The position numbers and the translations under genes were made by a program. Shown one piece after another: positions 25,540 to 34,645 of a stretch of 64,000 nucleotides of DNA. Under the pieces are notes generated by a model. That model did not search any database, was not told the origin of the DNA, and worked only from the letters and a program-made list of their open reading frames with translations. Source of the DNA: Prolixibacteraceae bacterium JC049 (lineage in GTDB: Bacteria > Bacteroidota > Bacteroidia > Bacteroidales > Prolixibacteraceae); contig SACZ01000001.1 in NCBI GenBank assembly GCA_023369685.1, forward strand, positions 620,381 through 684,380, read 5' to 3'. Numbering within the stretch: position 1 is the first letter of the stretch; every line of letters begins with the position of its first letter.

Positions 25540-28500
25540 ATGAAGAAGATATTATCTCAATTTGTAAAGTATCCATTTTACGGGAAGATGGTGATAATGG
25601 TGCTTTTGTTGCTGGGCAGCATTGCACTAATCAATATGCGAAAGGCAACATTCCCGTTGGTGGAATCGAAGATAATTACAGTTTCTGTAGCTTATCCGGG
25701 AGCAACGCCAAAGGAGATGGACGAAGGTGTTACTGCGCTGGTGGAAAACAGCATCAGAGGTATTTCCGGGATTAAGGAGTTCACCTCACAGTCGCGCGAA
25801 GGCTCGGCATCTATTACCATTACAGCACTGAATGGTTATGATATGGATGAGCTGCTTAGCGATGTGAAAAATGTGGTTGATGGTATTTCCAACTTTCCAA
25901 CAGGAGCTGAGCGTCCAATTGTTTCTAAAAGTAGGGCAAAAGATTATGCGGCTTTCTTTTCGTTAAAATCCAATAGCACCGATTTGCTGGAGCTGAATAG
26001 AATGGCCAACAGAATTGAAGATGATTTGCTGGCAACGGGAAAAATTTCACAGATAAGCATTTTCGGATTACCATCGAAGTTGGAATTGGCAGTAGAGTTG
26101 GACGAAACGCAGATGCGTCGTTATAATCTGGTATTTAGCGATATTCAAAATGCCATATCAAGAAATAATATCGATATGGCTGGTGGAACAATTAAAAATC
26201 CACGAGAGGAAATTAAAGTAATTAGCCGTCAGAAAACAGTTGATCCGGAAGTGTTGAAGCAGATTGTGGTTAAAGCCAATGTAAACGGAAAGAACGTTTG
26301 TATTGGAGATGTGGCGACTGTAAAGCTGCAAACGCCAGAAACGCCATCTGCAAGTTATATCGAAAAGAAACCATCGGTAACATTCCTCATTCAGAAGTTA
26401 GTTACAGAAGACTTGGAAGCCATTTCCAACGAGTTGAAGTCTTACATTGCGAAATTCAATAAAACACATGATGACTTCGAGATTCAGGTGAAAATGGATT
26501 TCCTAAAGATCATTGATGGTCAGCTGTCCATCTTAATTGACAATGGTATTCTGGGAGTATTACTTGTTATTTTACTACTCTCTTTACTATTGAATGTTCG
26601 TTTGTCGTTGTGGGTCGCATGGGGAATACCAGCATCGTTTCTGGGAATGTTTATTGTAGCTGTGGTTAGTGGTGTAACCATAAACCTGGTGAGTCTCTTT
26701 GGAATGATCTTGATCATCGGTATTCTGGTGGACGATGGAGTAGTAATTGGCGAAAATATATTCACTCATTTCGAAATGGGGAAATCGCCACGCCGTGCAG
26801 CCATCGATGGAACAGTGGAAGTGCTTCCTGCTGTTTTCACATCTGTAGCAACAACAATGATTGCATTCTCGCCCCTATTTTTCATTGAAGGGCAGATGCA
26901 AATGATGTATGAGATGGCCTTTGTGGTAGTAATTTGTCTGCTGTTTTCGCTGTTGGAAGGAATGTTTGTCTTGCCAGGTCACCTGGCTAATCCCAAGGTG
27001 CTTAAACCACAAAATAATAATTCGGTTTATGGAAAAATTCGTCTCGCTGTCGACCGATTGATCTTTGGTTTTAGAGATAAAATGTATCAACCGTTTCTAG
27101 AACGCTTGCTTCGACATAAAGGTATTGTATTTGCTAGTATTTCGGCGCTTTTTATAATTACTGCCGGATTGATTGGTGGAGGTAAAATTCCATTTACATT
27201 CTTTCCAGCATCACCTTCTGATATGTTTACCATCGATTTGGCTTTAAAACCGGGGGTGAATGAAAAAATCACGGAAGAGAAATTGTTTTACGTCGAAGAT
27301 AAGGCATGGGAGGTAAATCGGGAGTTGCAAGAAAAATATGGCGACACCATCTCCTATATTGCTTCCATGAATGTGAATGTGGGAAGATCTTTTAATGGAA
27401 CAGAATCGGGAACCAATGCGGGAAGAATAATGGTATTCCTGAATCCTTTGGAAGGCACCAAAGTGTCGGATGTTATGTTGAAGCGTGAGATAGCAGCTAA
27501 AGTGGGGAAAATTCCAGAAGCTTATAAGTTTGCTGTTGGTGCATCGAATCGCTTTGGAGCGCCTGTTTCCATTAGTTTAATGGGGTACGAGCAAAGTGAG
27601 TTGGAAAAGGCAAAAGATGAGTTGCAGAGTGAACTGGAGAAAATGCCGGCACTATTCAATATTACCAATAATAGTCAGATTGGTAGTCAGGAGCTGCGTT
27701 TAAAACTGAAGCCAGAAGCTTATGCGTTGGGGTTAACTACTCAGTCGTTGATGAGTGAAGTGCGACAAGGTTTTTATGGCGGTTTGGCACAGCGAATTCA
27801 GGAAGGAAAAGATGAGATTTGGGTGTATGTGCGTTATTCGCGCGAAAACAGAGTGAATATTGGACAGCTGGAGAATATGATGATCCATACTGCTAAAGGT
27901 AATTTCCCTTTAGGTCGAATTGCAGAAATTTCAACAGCCCGAAGTCTAAGTTCTATCAACCATTATAATGGAAGACGAGAAATTCGAGTAAGTGCATACC
28001 AGAAAGATCAAAGTCAATCGGTTCCTGATATTCTGAATTACATTGAAAGCAATGTACTCCCGGGGATTATCGAAAGACATCCATCTATTACTTACCAGCA
28101 TCAGGGGCAGCAAAAAGATTCTACAGAGCAAGCTGGAGATATTGTGCTCTATTTCGGAATTGCATTCTTGGTAATTGTATTGGTAATAATGATCTACTTC
28201 AAATCCTTCAGACAAGGAATATTGGTTATCTCTATGATTCCTCTGGGCTTTATTGGAGCAATCTGGGGGCACGGAATTCATGGTCAACCGCTATCAATGA
28301 TGAGTCTTTGGGGAATGGTGGCACTTTCGGGGGTAATCATTAACGATGCCATTGTTTTCCTTGCCAAGTATAATCAGAACCTGGAGCGAGGAATGAAGAT
28401 TCTGGACGCAGTTAAGAATGCAGGAAAATCGAGATTTAGAGCCATCTTCTTAACAACAGTTACAACAACAGCTGGATTGATGCCACTGATTTTCGAAAAC

Positions 28501-28740
28501 AGTGCCGATGCGCAGATGCTAATTCCTATGGCCATTGCTTTGGCTTACGGAATACTATTCGGAACAGTATTTATATTGCTTGTTTTACCGGTACTGATTG
28601 TCTTTTTTAACCGAACAACAGTGGCATTAAAAAGTATTCGAAGCAAAGAAACAATAGTGCCCGAAGAGGTGGAGACAGCTGTTGTTAACGCAAAAATTGA
28701 AGAGACATTGAGCCTTAATATGGCTAAAGAATTTGAGTGA
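25540..28740 (+). CDS. RND multidrug efflux permease (HAE1/AcrB-like)
   Basis: This 1066-residue inner-membrane protein has the RND layout of 12 transmembrane helices and two large periplasmic loops. TM1 is MVIMVLLLLGSIALINM and the first porter domain begins VSVAYPGATPKEMDEGVTAL. TM4 carries GILVDDGVVIGENIFTHFEM with the paired aspartates of the proton relay. TM10 carries SGVIINDAIVFLAKYN, and a final RAIFLTTVTTTAGLMPLIFE motif near 968 is typical. It would export drugs, bile-like or membrane-active compounds. It is controlled probably by the divergent LytTR system. Substrates cannot be predicted. Confidence 0.95.
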   Translation: MKKILSQFVKYPFYGKMVIMVLLLLGSIALINMRKATFPLVESKIITVSVAYPGATPKEMDEGVTALVENSIRGISGIKEFTSQSREGSASITITALNGYDMDELLSDVKNVVDGISNFPTGAERPIVSKSRAKDYAAFFSLKSNSTDLLELNRMANRIEDDLLATGKISQISIFGLPSKLELAVELDETQMRRYNLVFSDIQNAISRNNIDMAGGTIKNPREEIKVISRQKTVDPEVLKQIVVKANVNGKNVCIGDVATVKLQTPETPSASYIEKKPSVTFLIQKLVTEDLEAISNELKSYIAKFNKTHDDFEIQVKMDFLKIIDGQLSILIDNGILGVLLVILLLSLLLNVRLSLWVAWGIPASFLGMFIVAVVSGVTINLVSLFGMILIIGILVDDGVVIGENIFTHFEMGKSPRRAAIDGTVEVLPAVFTSVATTMIAFSPLFFIEGQMQMMYEMAFVVVICLLFSLLEGMFVLPGHLANPKVLKPQNNNSVYGKIRLAVDRLIFGFRDKMYQPFLERLLRHKGIVFASISALFIITAGLIGGGKIPFTFFPASPSDMFTIDLALKPGVNEKITEEKLFYVEDKAWEVNRELQEKYGDTISYIASMNVNVGRSFNGTESGTNAGRIMVFLNPLEGTKVSDVMLKREIAAKVGKIPEAYKFAVGASNRFGAPVSISLMGYEQSELEKAKDELQSELEKMPALFNITNNSQIGSQELRLKLKPEAYALGLTTQSLMSEVRQGFYGGLAQRIQEGKDEIWVYVRYSRENRVNIGQLENMMIHTAKGNFPLGRIAEISTARSLSSINHYNGRREIRVSAYQKDQSQSVPDILNYIESNVLPGIIERHPSITYQHQGQQKDSTEQAGDIVLYFGIAFLVIVLVIMIYFKSFRQGILVISMIPLGFIGAIWGHGIHGQPLSMMSLWGMVALSGVIINDAIVFLAKYNQNLERGMKILDAVKNAGKSRFRAIFLTTVTTTAGLMPLIFENSADAQMLIPMAIALAYGILFGTVFILLVLPVLIVFFNRTTVALKSIRSKETIVPEEVETAVVNAKIEETLSLNMAKEFE

Positions 28741-28846
28741 GTTTAGATTTGAGTGGAGATTATTTCACATGGGGAAAGAGTAGTTCAAAGGTGAGTTTTT
28801 CGCCTTTGGACGCTCTATAAAATTCAGAAACAAAAAGAGAGAAACA

Positions 28847-30151
28847 ATGCAAAATAGAAGAATAAAATATTCGCTGATACTGATGGCTCTTTTTATGAGT
28901 TTTTTGGGGCAAGCACAAAAACAATTATCATTGTCCGATGCCATTTCAATTGGAGTGAGGAATAACTACGACCTGCAAATCAGTAGAAATGCTCAGAAAA
29001 GTGCTGCTATAAATAACAGTCGGGGAAATGCCGGAGAACTACCGTCCATTAGTTTTAGTACGACTGGTCGCGAGAACTTCAATTTTAACGATAAAGAAGA
29101 TGTGCGTACACAAACTATAACTCCGGAAGTGAGTTTAAACTGGGTGCTGTTCAATGGTTTCTCGGCGAAGATCACAAAGCAGAAGTTGGAAACATTAGAA
29201 GAGCAATCCAAAGGAAATACGGCTGTGTTGGTTGAAAGTACCATTCAGGATATTGTGTTGGCTTACTACAATTGTTTGGTACAAAAAGAGATATTGACGG
29301 TATACGATGAATTGAATAAGCTATCGGAAGATCGCTTCAAGCGTACCGAGGACAGCAAAGAGATGGGAGCAAGCACAACATATGAGAGCTTGCAGGCAAA
29401 AACTGCTTGGTTGGAAGATCAATCAAACTTCCTACAGCAAAAGGTAAACCTCGAAAATGCGGTTCGCACATTAAACTACCTATTGGCAGAGGAAGACAAT
29501 GAGACATGGGAGTTCACATCGCCATTGAAAGAGGTGGAAGCAGAATATGATTTAGCTACCATGAAAACGAAGTTGTTGGCCAATAACCAAACGTTGAAGA
29601 ACCAGTATTTGAACCAGAGTTTACTGGCACAAGAAACAGCTTTGGCAAAAAGTCGCCTGTTCCCAAAGTTGAGCCTGAACACAGGAGTACGAAGCAACAA
29701 TACCGATATGTATTATTCAGACAATACACCTGATATAAGCCAAAACTCTACCGATGCATTTTTCGGATTAACTCTTTCGTATAACATTTTCAATGGAGGA
29801 ACAACCAAACGAAGTATTCAGTTGGCTAAAATCAACGAAGAAACCTCGTACGTGAAAACCGATCAGATGAAGCACAGCTTAACCAATCAGTTGTTGCAAC
29901 AATACAGCAACTTTAAGGTACAGCAATCCATTTTAGAATTGGCCAAAGAGAAAGAATCGGTCGCCAAGCTAAATCTGGAGCTATCGGCAGAGAAATTGAA
30001 GAACGGAGCCATCAACTCATTCAATTACCGCGATGTGCAAATTGCATACATGAATGCTGCATTGAAAAAATTCAATGCCATTTATAACCTCATTCAAACC
30101 AATGTGGGCTTGATGCGATTGACAGGTGGTATCGTGGATGAACTGGAATAG
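28847..30151 (+). CDS. TolC-family outer-membrane efflux channel
   Basis: This 434-residue protein has a signal peptide (cleavage near LGQAQ, residue 23) and two OEP repeats of long helices and short strands. The first repeat begins LSLSDAISIGVRNNYDLQIS and the second has LAQETALAKSRLFPKLSLNT, with FGLTLSYNIFNGGTTKRSIQ as the second strand pair. The region KLNLELSAEKLKNGAINSFN is the usual TolC motif. It completes the tripartite RND pump. A 106-base gap separates it from the permease gene, and no terminator is visible between them. Confidence 0.93.
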   Translation: MQNRRIKYSLILMALFMSFLGQAQKQLSLSDAISIGVRNNYDLQISRNAQKSAAINNSRGNAGELPSISFSTTGRENFNFNDKEDVRTQTITPEVSLNWVLFNGFSAKITKQKLETLEEQSKGNTAVLVESTIQDIVLAYYNCLVQKEILTVYDELNKLSEDRFKRTEDSKEMGASTTYESLQAKTAWLEDQSNFLQQKVNLENAVRTLNYLLAEEDNETWEFTSPLKEVEAEYDLATMKTKLLANNQTLKNQYLNQSLLAQETALAKSRLFPKLSLNTGVRSNNTDMYYSDNTPDISQNSTDAFFGLTLSYNIFNGGTTKRSIQLAKINEETSYVKTDQMKHSLTNQLLQQYSNFKVQQSILELAKEKESVAKLNLELSAEKLKNGAINSFNYRDVQIAYMNAALKKFNAIYNLIQTNVGLMRLTGGIVDELE

Positions 30152-30170
30152 AAAGGTTATAAATGAAATC

Positions 30171-30336
30171 GCCAAACCATCGCTACCGCACGAATCCTTT
30201 CGTGTGGTGAATATACTTTTGAAAAGAAATCAAAAACACGAAACGTAGAGGTGCAAAATTCTTGCGCCTCTTCATCCTACAGCATAATCTCTATGCTAGC
30301 GCCGATTTGTAATCGGTGCTATTACTTCTCGTTTGA
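30171..30336. repeat. Structured intergenic repeat, copy 1 (about 166 bp)
   Basis: This and the next entry are tandem, near-identical copies in the 379-base gap between the TolC gene and the convergent GH97 gene. Each unit contains several inverted repeats in order: CACGAA/TTCGTG, GTAGAGGTGCAA/TTGCGCCTCTTC (30245-30272), AGCATA/TATGCT and CCGAT/ATCGG. The short open frames across it are not coding-like. It resembles a REP/MITE-type palindromic repeat and may also terminate both flanking transcripts. No transposase is nearby. Confidence 0.75.
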
Positions 30337-30349
30337 AGCAATTTGTTCG

Positions 30350-30510
30350 CCAAGCTATCGCTACCGCACGAATCCTTTCGTGTGTGAATATACTGTTGAA
30401 AGAGATCAAAAACACAAACGTAGAGGCGCAAAATCTTGCGCCTCTACATTCTACAGCATAACCTCTATGCTAGCTCTGATTTGTATTCGGTGCTATTACT
30501 TTTCGTTTGA
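30350..30510. repeat. Structured intergenic repeat, copy 2 (about 161 bp)
   Basis: Second copy of the preceding unit, 13 bases later. Its central hairpin is perfect: GTAGAGGCGCAA at 30420-30431 and TTGCGCCTCTAC at 30436-30447 with a 4-nt loop. In copy 1 the same stem carries substitutions, while the 5' hairpin CACGAA/TTCGTG is intact in both. The last hairpin (CCGAT/ATCGG) is degraded here. The rest of the gap to the GH97 stop is featureless. Confidence 0.75.
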
Positions 30511-30530
30511 TAAATAAAATCGAAACCACT

Positions 30531-32456
30531 TTACCTTGCTTTAAACCACAAAACAGCTCCTCCTTGTGGTGCCAGTTTAATTTTGCGCAAAGGCTTTTTG
30601 GGGAAATCAAATGTCTCAGACTTAAACGGTATGGTTGTAGGAGACAGGCTGATGTTAGCCAATGGATTGAGTCCTTTTAAAAAGACTGGTTTTGTTGTCA
30701 TATCATCTGAAAGTATCTGGACACGATACTTTTCTCCGGAAAGAAAAGAACAATCAATTTCTATGGACTCCAAACCATTAGCGTTTAAAATTCCCACATA
30801 CCAATCTTTCTCCTTTCTGCGAGCTATGGCTGCAAGTTTTCCTATGCGACTTTGAGGTAATACCACCGTCTCGTCCCAAACAGTTGGTACATGACTTATG
30901 AATTCCAATGCAGGTCGAACTCTTTTGTCGTTTAAAATGAATCGCGGATCTTCGGCAATACACTGGAAAGGAGAATAGAAACAGATTAATGTGGCCAACT
31001 GATGTGCCCAGCTTGTTTTTCCCGGAGCAGTAAATGCCAAAGGTGTATAATCGCCATGACCTGCAACAAGGCGGGTAAAAGGCAATGCTGCATTGTGTGT
31101 CGCACTCAAAGGTCCTTCATTCATCTTATTCAGTTCGACACCTCTAATACCTTCACGGGTAATTTCATTGGGGTAAGTAACATATTCGCCAGAGCTTTGC
31201 TGACATCCATGAAAGTTGACCATCAACTGGCGTTCTGCCGCTTTTCTCAACAAAGCTTCATCAAATTGAATGATTGTGTGGTTATGGCCATTCATAAAGT
31301 CCACTTTCACACCTACGGCTCCCGATTGCTTTACATGGTCAAGGAATACGGCCATTTCAGAATAGTTATTCGCAGGATTTTTGATCTCTTTGGAGTGTTT
31401 CCACAGGAAAATATCAACTCCTTTTTGCTTGGCATACTGAACCAGTTGAGTGACTGCATTCCATTTGTCTGGCCAGCTTTCCCATCCATCATCAACCATG
31501 GTATACTTAAAGCCTAACTTGCTGGCACAGTCAATCATCGTTTTTTCATCATGGTAAGTAGCTTCGTTGCCTGCCCACCAAAACCAAGTGGCTTTGCCCG
31601 GCTTAATCCACGACTTATCAGCAAACAGTTTTGAATCGGGCTTTGGGTTAAGTGCAGGAATTAAGCTGTTATTAACCAGTGAATTTAAATCTGCTGCAAA
31701 AGCGATGCATCGCCACGGAGTAGTAATATCGCCTTCTTGCTTAAAACCTTTTTGTTCGGTGAAGTTAGAACGTAATGTATTATTACCAATGGCTTTTAAG
31801 CGCATACCACTATAGTTAAACAGATTGGCTTCGCCTAAAAGCAAATAACATTTATTGGAAAGATGGCAGGTTAATGTCAAGCCTTGAATGGGACCCATGG
31901 AAGAGACGGAGGGCATTTCTGAAATATCGGCACTTAGCCAACTTCCAGCATGCGACATCAGCTTCCATTTCGAATTGCGTTCGAAGTACCACACCTTGGT
32001 TTTGTTGGGAAGTTTAAACGAACTAGTCTCATTATTTACGGTATTGGTACCCTGCATCGGCACATGATACCTAAATGCAACTCCTTGGCTCGATAAGTGA
32101 AAATCGATATACCAAATCTTACCACTTTGTTCGGTAAGCTGAAATCGAAAATTTTTGCCACTGTGCTTAATAGAATCTTTTATTCCGAATATGGGGAACG
32201 ATCTGCTGAATGCAGTTTCTGCTATCGGCTGAATTCTTACATTTCTTCCTAAAATCCGATTATTAATGGTGATGCCCAAAGACGATGTATCCATTAAAAT
32301 TGAGTTATTGTGTTTAAGCACATAAGAAAGAACTCCTACCTTGGTATTGAATAGGGATACATGAATGTTAGAGTGGTTAAAATGATGAGTACTGCCCAAT
32401 GCAGTCAAGGAAAAGAATAATGCAATGGTTAATAGTTGTAGCGTTAATCGTTTCAT
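30531..32456 (-). CDS. GH97-family alpha-glycosidase (alpha-galactosidase/glucosidase type)
   Basis: This 641-residue protein has a signal peptide (FFSLTALG) and the GH97 beta-sandwich (about 25-270) followed by a TIM barrel. Barrel landmarks are KPGKATWFWWAGNEATYHDE, YTMVDDGWESWPDKWNAV, VGVKVDFMNGHNH, LMVNFHGCQQSSGEYVTYPN and NEITREGIRGVE, then HNAALPFTRLVAGHGDYTPL. The aspartate in VKVDF lies where retaining alpha-galactosidase-type GH97 enzymes have their nucleophile, and the glutamate of TREGIRG is the conserved acid. This favours a retaining enzyme, but the assignment is by memory of family motifs. It is convergent with the RND operon and separate from its PUL neighbours. A second GH97 is at 55485. 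Confidence 0.9.
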   Translation of the reverse strand: MKRLTLQLLTIALFFSLTALGSTHHFNHSNIHVSLFNTKVGVLSYVLKHNNSILMDTSSLGITINNRILGRNVRIQPIAETAFSRSFPIFGIKDSIKHSGKNFRFQLTEQSGKIWYIDFHLSSQGVAFRYHVPMQGTNTVNNETSSFKLPNKTKVWYFERNSKWKLMSHAGSWLSADISEMPSVSSMGPIQGLTLTCHLSNKCYLLLGEANLFNYSGMRLKAIGNNTLRSNFTEQKGFKQEGDITTPWRCIAFAADLNSLVNNSLIPALNPKPDSKLFADKSWIKPGKATWFWWAGNEATYHDEKTMIDCASKLGFKYTMVDDGWESWPDKWNAVTQLVQYAKQKGVDIFLWKHSKEIKNPANNYSEMAVFLDHVKQSGAVGVKVDFMNGHNHTIIQFDEALLRKAAERQLMVNFHGCQQSSGEYVTYPNEITREGIRGVELNKMNEGPLSATHNAALPFTRLVAGHGDYTPLAFTAPGKTSWAHQLATLICFYSPFQCIAEDPRFILNDKRVRPALEFISHVPTVWDETVVLPQSRIGKLAAIARRKEKDWYVGILNANGLESIEIDCSFLSGEKYRVQILSDDMTTKPVFLKGLNPLANISLSPTTIPFKSETFDFPKKPLRKIKLAPQGGAVLWFKAR

Positions 32457-32748
32457 GCTTTATAAAATTGAAAAAGTAAAGCTCTAAGCTAAGAGTAAAC
32501 AGTGAAACAAACTGTCATTTTTAGCCATAACAATAGCATGTTCTGATCATATTGAAAAGGTCAACGCGTTAAAAGAAAATAATCTGTTTTTAACAAGTGT
32601 TCATGTGATGAAATCAGTGTTGCTGAAAAGGAAGTATGTGTTTGTGGAATAATGTGTTGAAGTGTTCTTTGTGGGTGAATGATAATGAACATGAATTATA
32701 GTTGATTCGATTGGAAATTGACGATGAAAAATACAAATTCCATGAAAT

Positions 32749-32793
32749 GTAGAGGTGCAAAATTTTACGCTTGTACATCCTACAGTATAATCT
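32749..32793. repeat. Partial third copy of the structured intergenic repeat
   Basis: GTAGAGGTGCAA at 32749-32760 and TACATCCTACAGTATAATCT at 32774-32793 match the central part of the repeats at 30171 and 30350. The second arm of the hairpin is eroded and the flanking modules are missing. It lies 51 bases upstream of the ECF sigma start, so it could have brought or disturbed regulatory sequence. Confidence 0.6.
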
Positions 32794-32822
32794 ACAATCG
32801 TAGGTTTATTCAAATTGATTTC

Positions 32823-32830
32823 TATATTTG
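32823..32830 (+). promoter_or_regulatory. Candidate -7 promoter element for second ECF sigma gene
   Basis: TATATTTG is an exact TAnnTTTG match 13 bases before the ATG at 32844, which would give an unusually short leader. The -33 region shows TAG rather than TTG, so strength is uncertain. The bipartite motif of the first PUL is not present here. Confidence 0.35.
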
Positions 32831-32843
32831 TAGAGTTAGCTAA

Positions 32844-33437
32844 ATGGAGATTGAATTGAATAACTGGAGTGAAACAGAGTTGGTGCGGAAACTGAGCGAA
32901 GGGGATCGGATGGCTTATGGAGTTGTATTTAAGCTCTACTACGATCGACTTTTTCATTTTTCATTGCACTATCTGAACGATTCTGAGGCATCGCGCGATG
33001 TGGTGCAAGATGTTTTCACTAACATTTGGGAGGATTGTGCTAAATTCTCCGAAGTTCGAAATCTATCTTCTTGGCTATATACTGCCTGTAAAAATAATTG
33101 CCTTAAAAAGCTCGATCATCTGAAAGTAATTCAGAAGCATGCCGATGCATTGAAATATCGGCAATTGCAACTTGCCCAAAATTCTCTCTTCGACCTGGAT
33201 ACATCACCTGTAACTTTTTCAGAGATCAATTCAATCATAAATAATGTGTTGGAGCAGCTACCAGAACAGACAAGAAAGATATTCGTTTTAAGCAGATACG
33301 AGAATAAAAAGAATAGAGAGATTGCTGAGGAGTTGAAAATTTCCACTAAAACAGTGGAAGCAAATATGACTAAAGCGCTGAAATTATTCCGAAAATCGTT
33401 GAGTAATTATCTGCCTATTGCTGCTTTTATGATATAG
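32844..33437 (+). CDS. RNA polymerase ECF sigma factor (second PUL)
   Basis: This 197-residue sigma factor has region 2 at about 20-90 (VFKLYYDRLFHFSLHYL, ASRDVVQDVFTNIWED, LSSWLYTACKNNCLKKL). Region 4 at about 130-190 has LEQLPEQTRKIFVLSRYENK followed by NREIAEELKISTKTVEANMT, a typical helix-turn-helix. Its FecR partner starts 134 bases downstream, followed by an STN-SusC. It resembles the sigma at 3366 only at the family level, so the two probably recognise different promoters. It would activate the SusCD genes and perhaps the PL8 lyase. Confidence 0.93.
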   Translation: MEIELNNWSETELVRKLSEGDRMAYGVVFKLYYDRLFHFSLHYLNDSEASRDVVQDVFTNIWEDCAKFSEVRNLSSWLYTACKNNCLKKLDHLKVIQKHADALKYRQLQLAQNSLFDLDTSPVTFSEINSIINNVLEQLPEQTRKIFVLSRYENKKNREIAEELKISTKTVEANMTKALKLFRKSLSNYLPIAAFMI

Positions 33438-33571
33438 TATGTAATTTTTTTAGATAAAAATACCCAAATATTGTTTTGAAAATGAGTGTGTTGGTGTGTG
33501 TGGTGTGAAAAGCATTTATTTTGGGATAGGGTATATGGGTGTAAGGCGTACTTATTAGTAAAGATCGCTTT

Positions 33572-34546
33572 ATGGATAGAGAGAAATTATATCGATATAC
33601 GCAGAATCAAATTTCAGACAGAAATGAACTGGAGGAGGTTATTCAATGGATTGAGGCTTCTCCAGAACATGAAAAGGAGTTCAAACAATTGAAAAATGTT
33701 TGGGCTTATACTTCTTTCATGGTCGATAGTGGCCTTGAAAAACAAGAACAGTCAGTAAGCGCAACTAAAAAGTTGTATCTGACATGGGCGAAATATGCCG
33801 CTGTTTTTGTTTTGGCATTGTTAATGGGAGGCACTGGAGTATATTTATTCAACACAGGTAATTATAATAACTCCAATTGGAGTGAGATTTATGTTCCTCT
33901 GGGTGAAAGTGCCGAGGTAACCTTGCCGGATGGAACTCACGTGTGGCTTAACTCAGGCAGTAAGCTGACTTATCCTCCTCAATTTTCAGAAGATAACCGT
34001 GATGTATCTTTAAAGGGGGAAGCTTTCTTCGATGTAGTGCATAACCCTAAATCACCATTCTTTGTAAATACTTCAAATCTAAAGGTTGAGATTTTGGGGA
34101 CCCAGTTTAATGTAGAAGCTATTGAAGGAGAGAGCGAGGTAAACGTTACGTTGGTAAAAGGAAAGGTAAATCTGAGATCTAATAAAGGACGCCTTTTAAC
34201 TCACCTGGAGCCAGGGCAATTGGCCAGTATGAATAAGAAGAAAAAGCAGTTAAATATCGATATGGTGAATACCCAGTTTTATACATCATGGACAAAAGGG
34301 GTGTTGCTATTTAAGAACGAAGAATTGAGAACGATTGCCAAGAAATTGGAACGTTGGTACAATATCACCATTCAATTTGAAGAAGAAGGAGTGAAAGCAC
34401 TTCAGTTTTCTGGAACAATATTAAAAAATAAACCAATCGATCAGATATTGGATATTCTGAAATATACATCGAATATCGATTATTCCATAGAGATGAAGAA
34501 TGATAAGCCCAATGTTGTACGTCTAAAACGGAAGCGCATGAAATAA
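33572..34546 (+). CDS. FecR-family anti-sigma factor (second PUL)
   Basis: This 324-residue protein has an N-terminal cytoplasmic anti-sigma segment (1-65). A transmembrane helix lies near 70-90 (WAKYAAVFVLALLMGGTGVY), followed by the periplasmic FecR domain at about 105-200 (YVPLGESAEVTLPDGTHVWL, VSLKGEAFFDVVHNP, VEILGTQFNVEA). The C-terminal DUF4974-like domain is at about 245-320 (FKNEELRTIAKKLERWYNIT). It should relay the SusC STN signal to the upstream sigma factor. The 134-base gap upstream contains a GT-rich run (33485-33507) and GGCGTACTTATTAG, which loosely recalls the CGTCTTA part of the first PUL promoter. Confidence 0.92.
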   Translation: MDREKLYRYTQNQISDRNELEEVIQWIEASPEHEKEFKQLKNVWAYTSFMVDSGLEKQEQSVSATKKLYLTWAKYAAVFVLALLMGGTGVYLFNTGNYNNSNWSEIYVPLGESAEVTLPDGTHVWLNSGSKLTYPPQFSEDNRDVSLKGEAFFDVVHNPKSPFFVNTSNLKVEILGTQFNVEAIEGESEVNVTLVKGKVNLRSNKGRLLTHLEPGQLASMNKKKKQLNIDMVNTQFYTSWTKGVLLFKNEELRTIAKKLERWYNITIQFEEEGVKALQFSGTILKNKPIDQILDILKYTSNIDYSIEMKNDKPNVVRLKRKRMK

Positions 34547-34551
34547 AAAAA

Positions 34552-34618
34552 GATCGAAGAATATTGGTCGTATTCTCCGATCTCAAAATGATAAATCTAA
34601 TCTTCTGGCGGAAGATTA
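34552..34618 (+). other. Two stem-loops in the fecR-susC leader (second PUL)
   Basis: The first stem pairs GATCGAAGAATA with TATTCTCCGATC (34552-34582, one A-C mismatch, 7-nt loop). The second pairs TAATCTTC with GAAGATTA (34598-34618, 5-nt loop) and ends 27 bases before the SusC ATG. Neither has a strong T tract. The first PUL has a stem-loop at the same place (5118-5139). The likely role is uncoupling FecR and SusC levels through processing, stability or attenuation. Confidence 0.55.
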
Positions 34619-34645
34619 AAATTTAAATCCTAACATTTCAAATTT

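Larger units (their letters stand above)
32457..32843. other. 387-base divergent gap between GH97 and ECF sigma gene
   Basis: The gap is AT-rich. It holds a short inverted repeat ACAGT/ACTGT near 32500-32516, the partial copy of the structured repeat at 32749-32793, and a -7-like box at 32823. I see no small gene or clear promoter for the minus-strand GH97. Confidence 0.5.

Noticed and set aside
30251-30517. Open frame of 88 codons across the structured repeats
   Set aside because: It repeats the same peptide twice because the DNA is a tandem repeat, and it lacks coding character.
31002-31517. Plus-strand open frame of 171 codons
   Set aside because: It is antisense to the GH97 gene, whose motifs are unambiguous on the minus strand.
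33485-33507. GT-rich run before FecR
   Set aside because: Low-complexity sequence without a regular unit; no evidence for phase variation.
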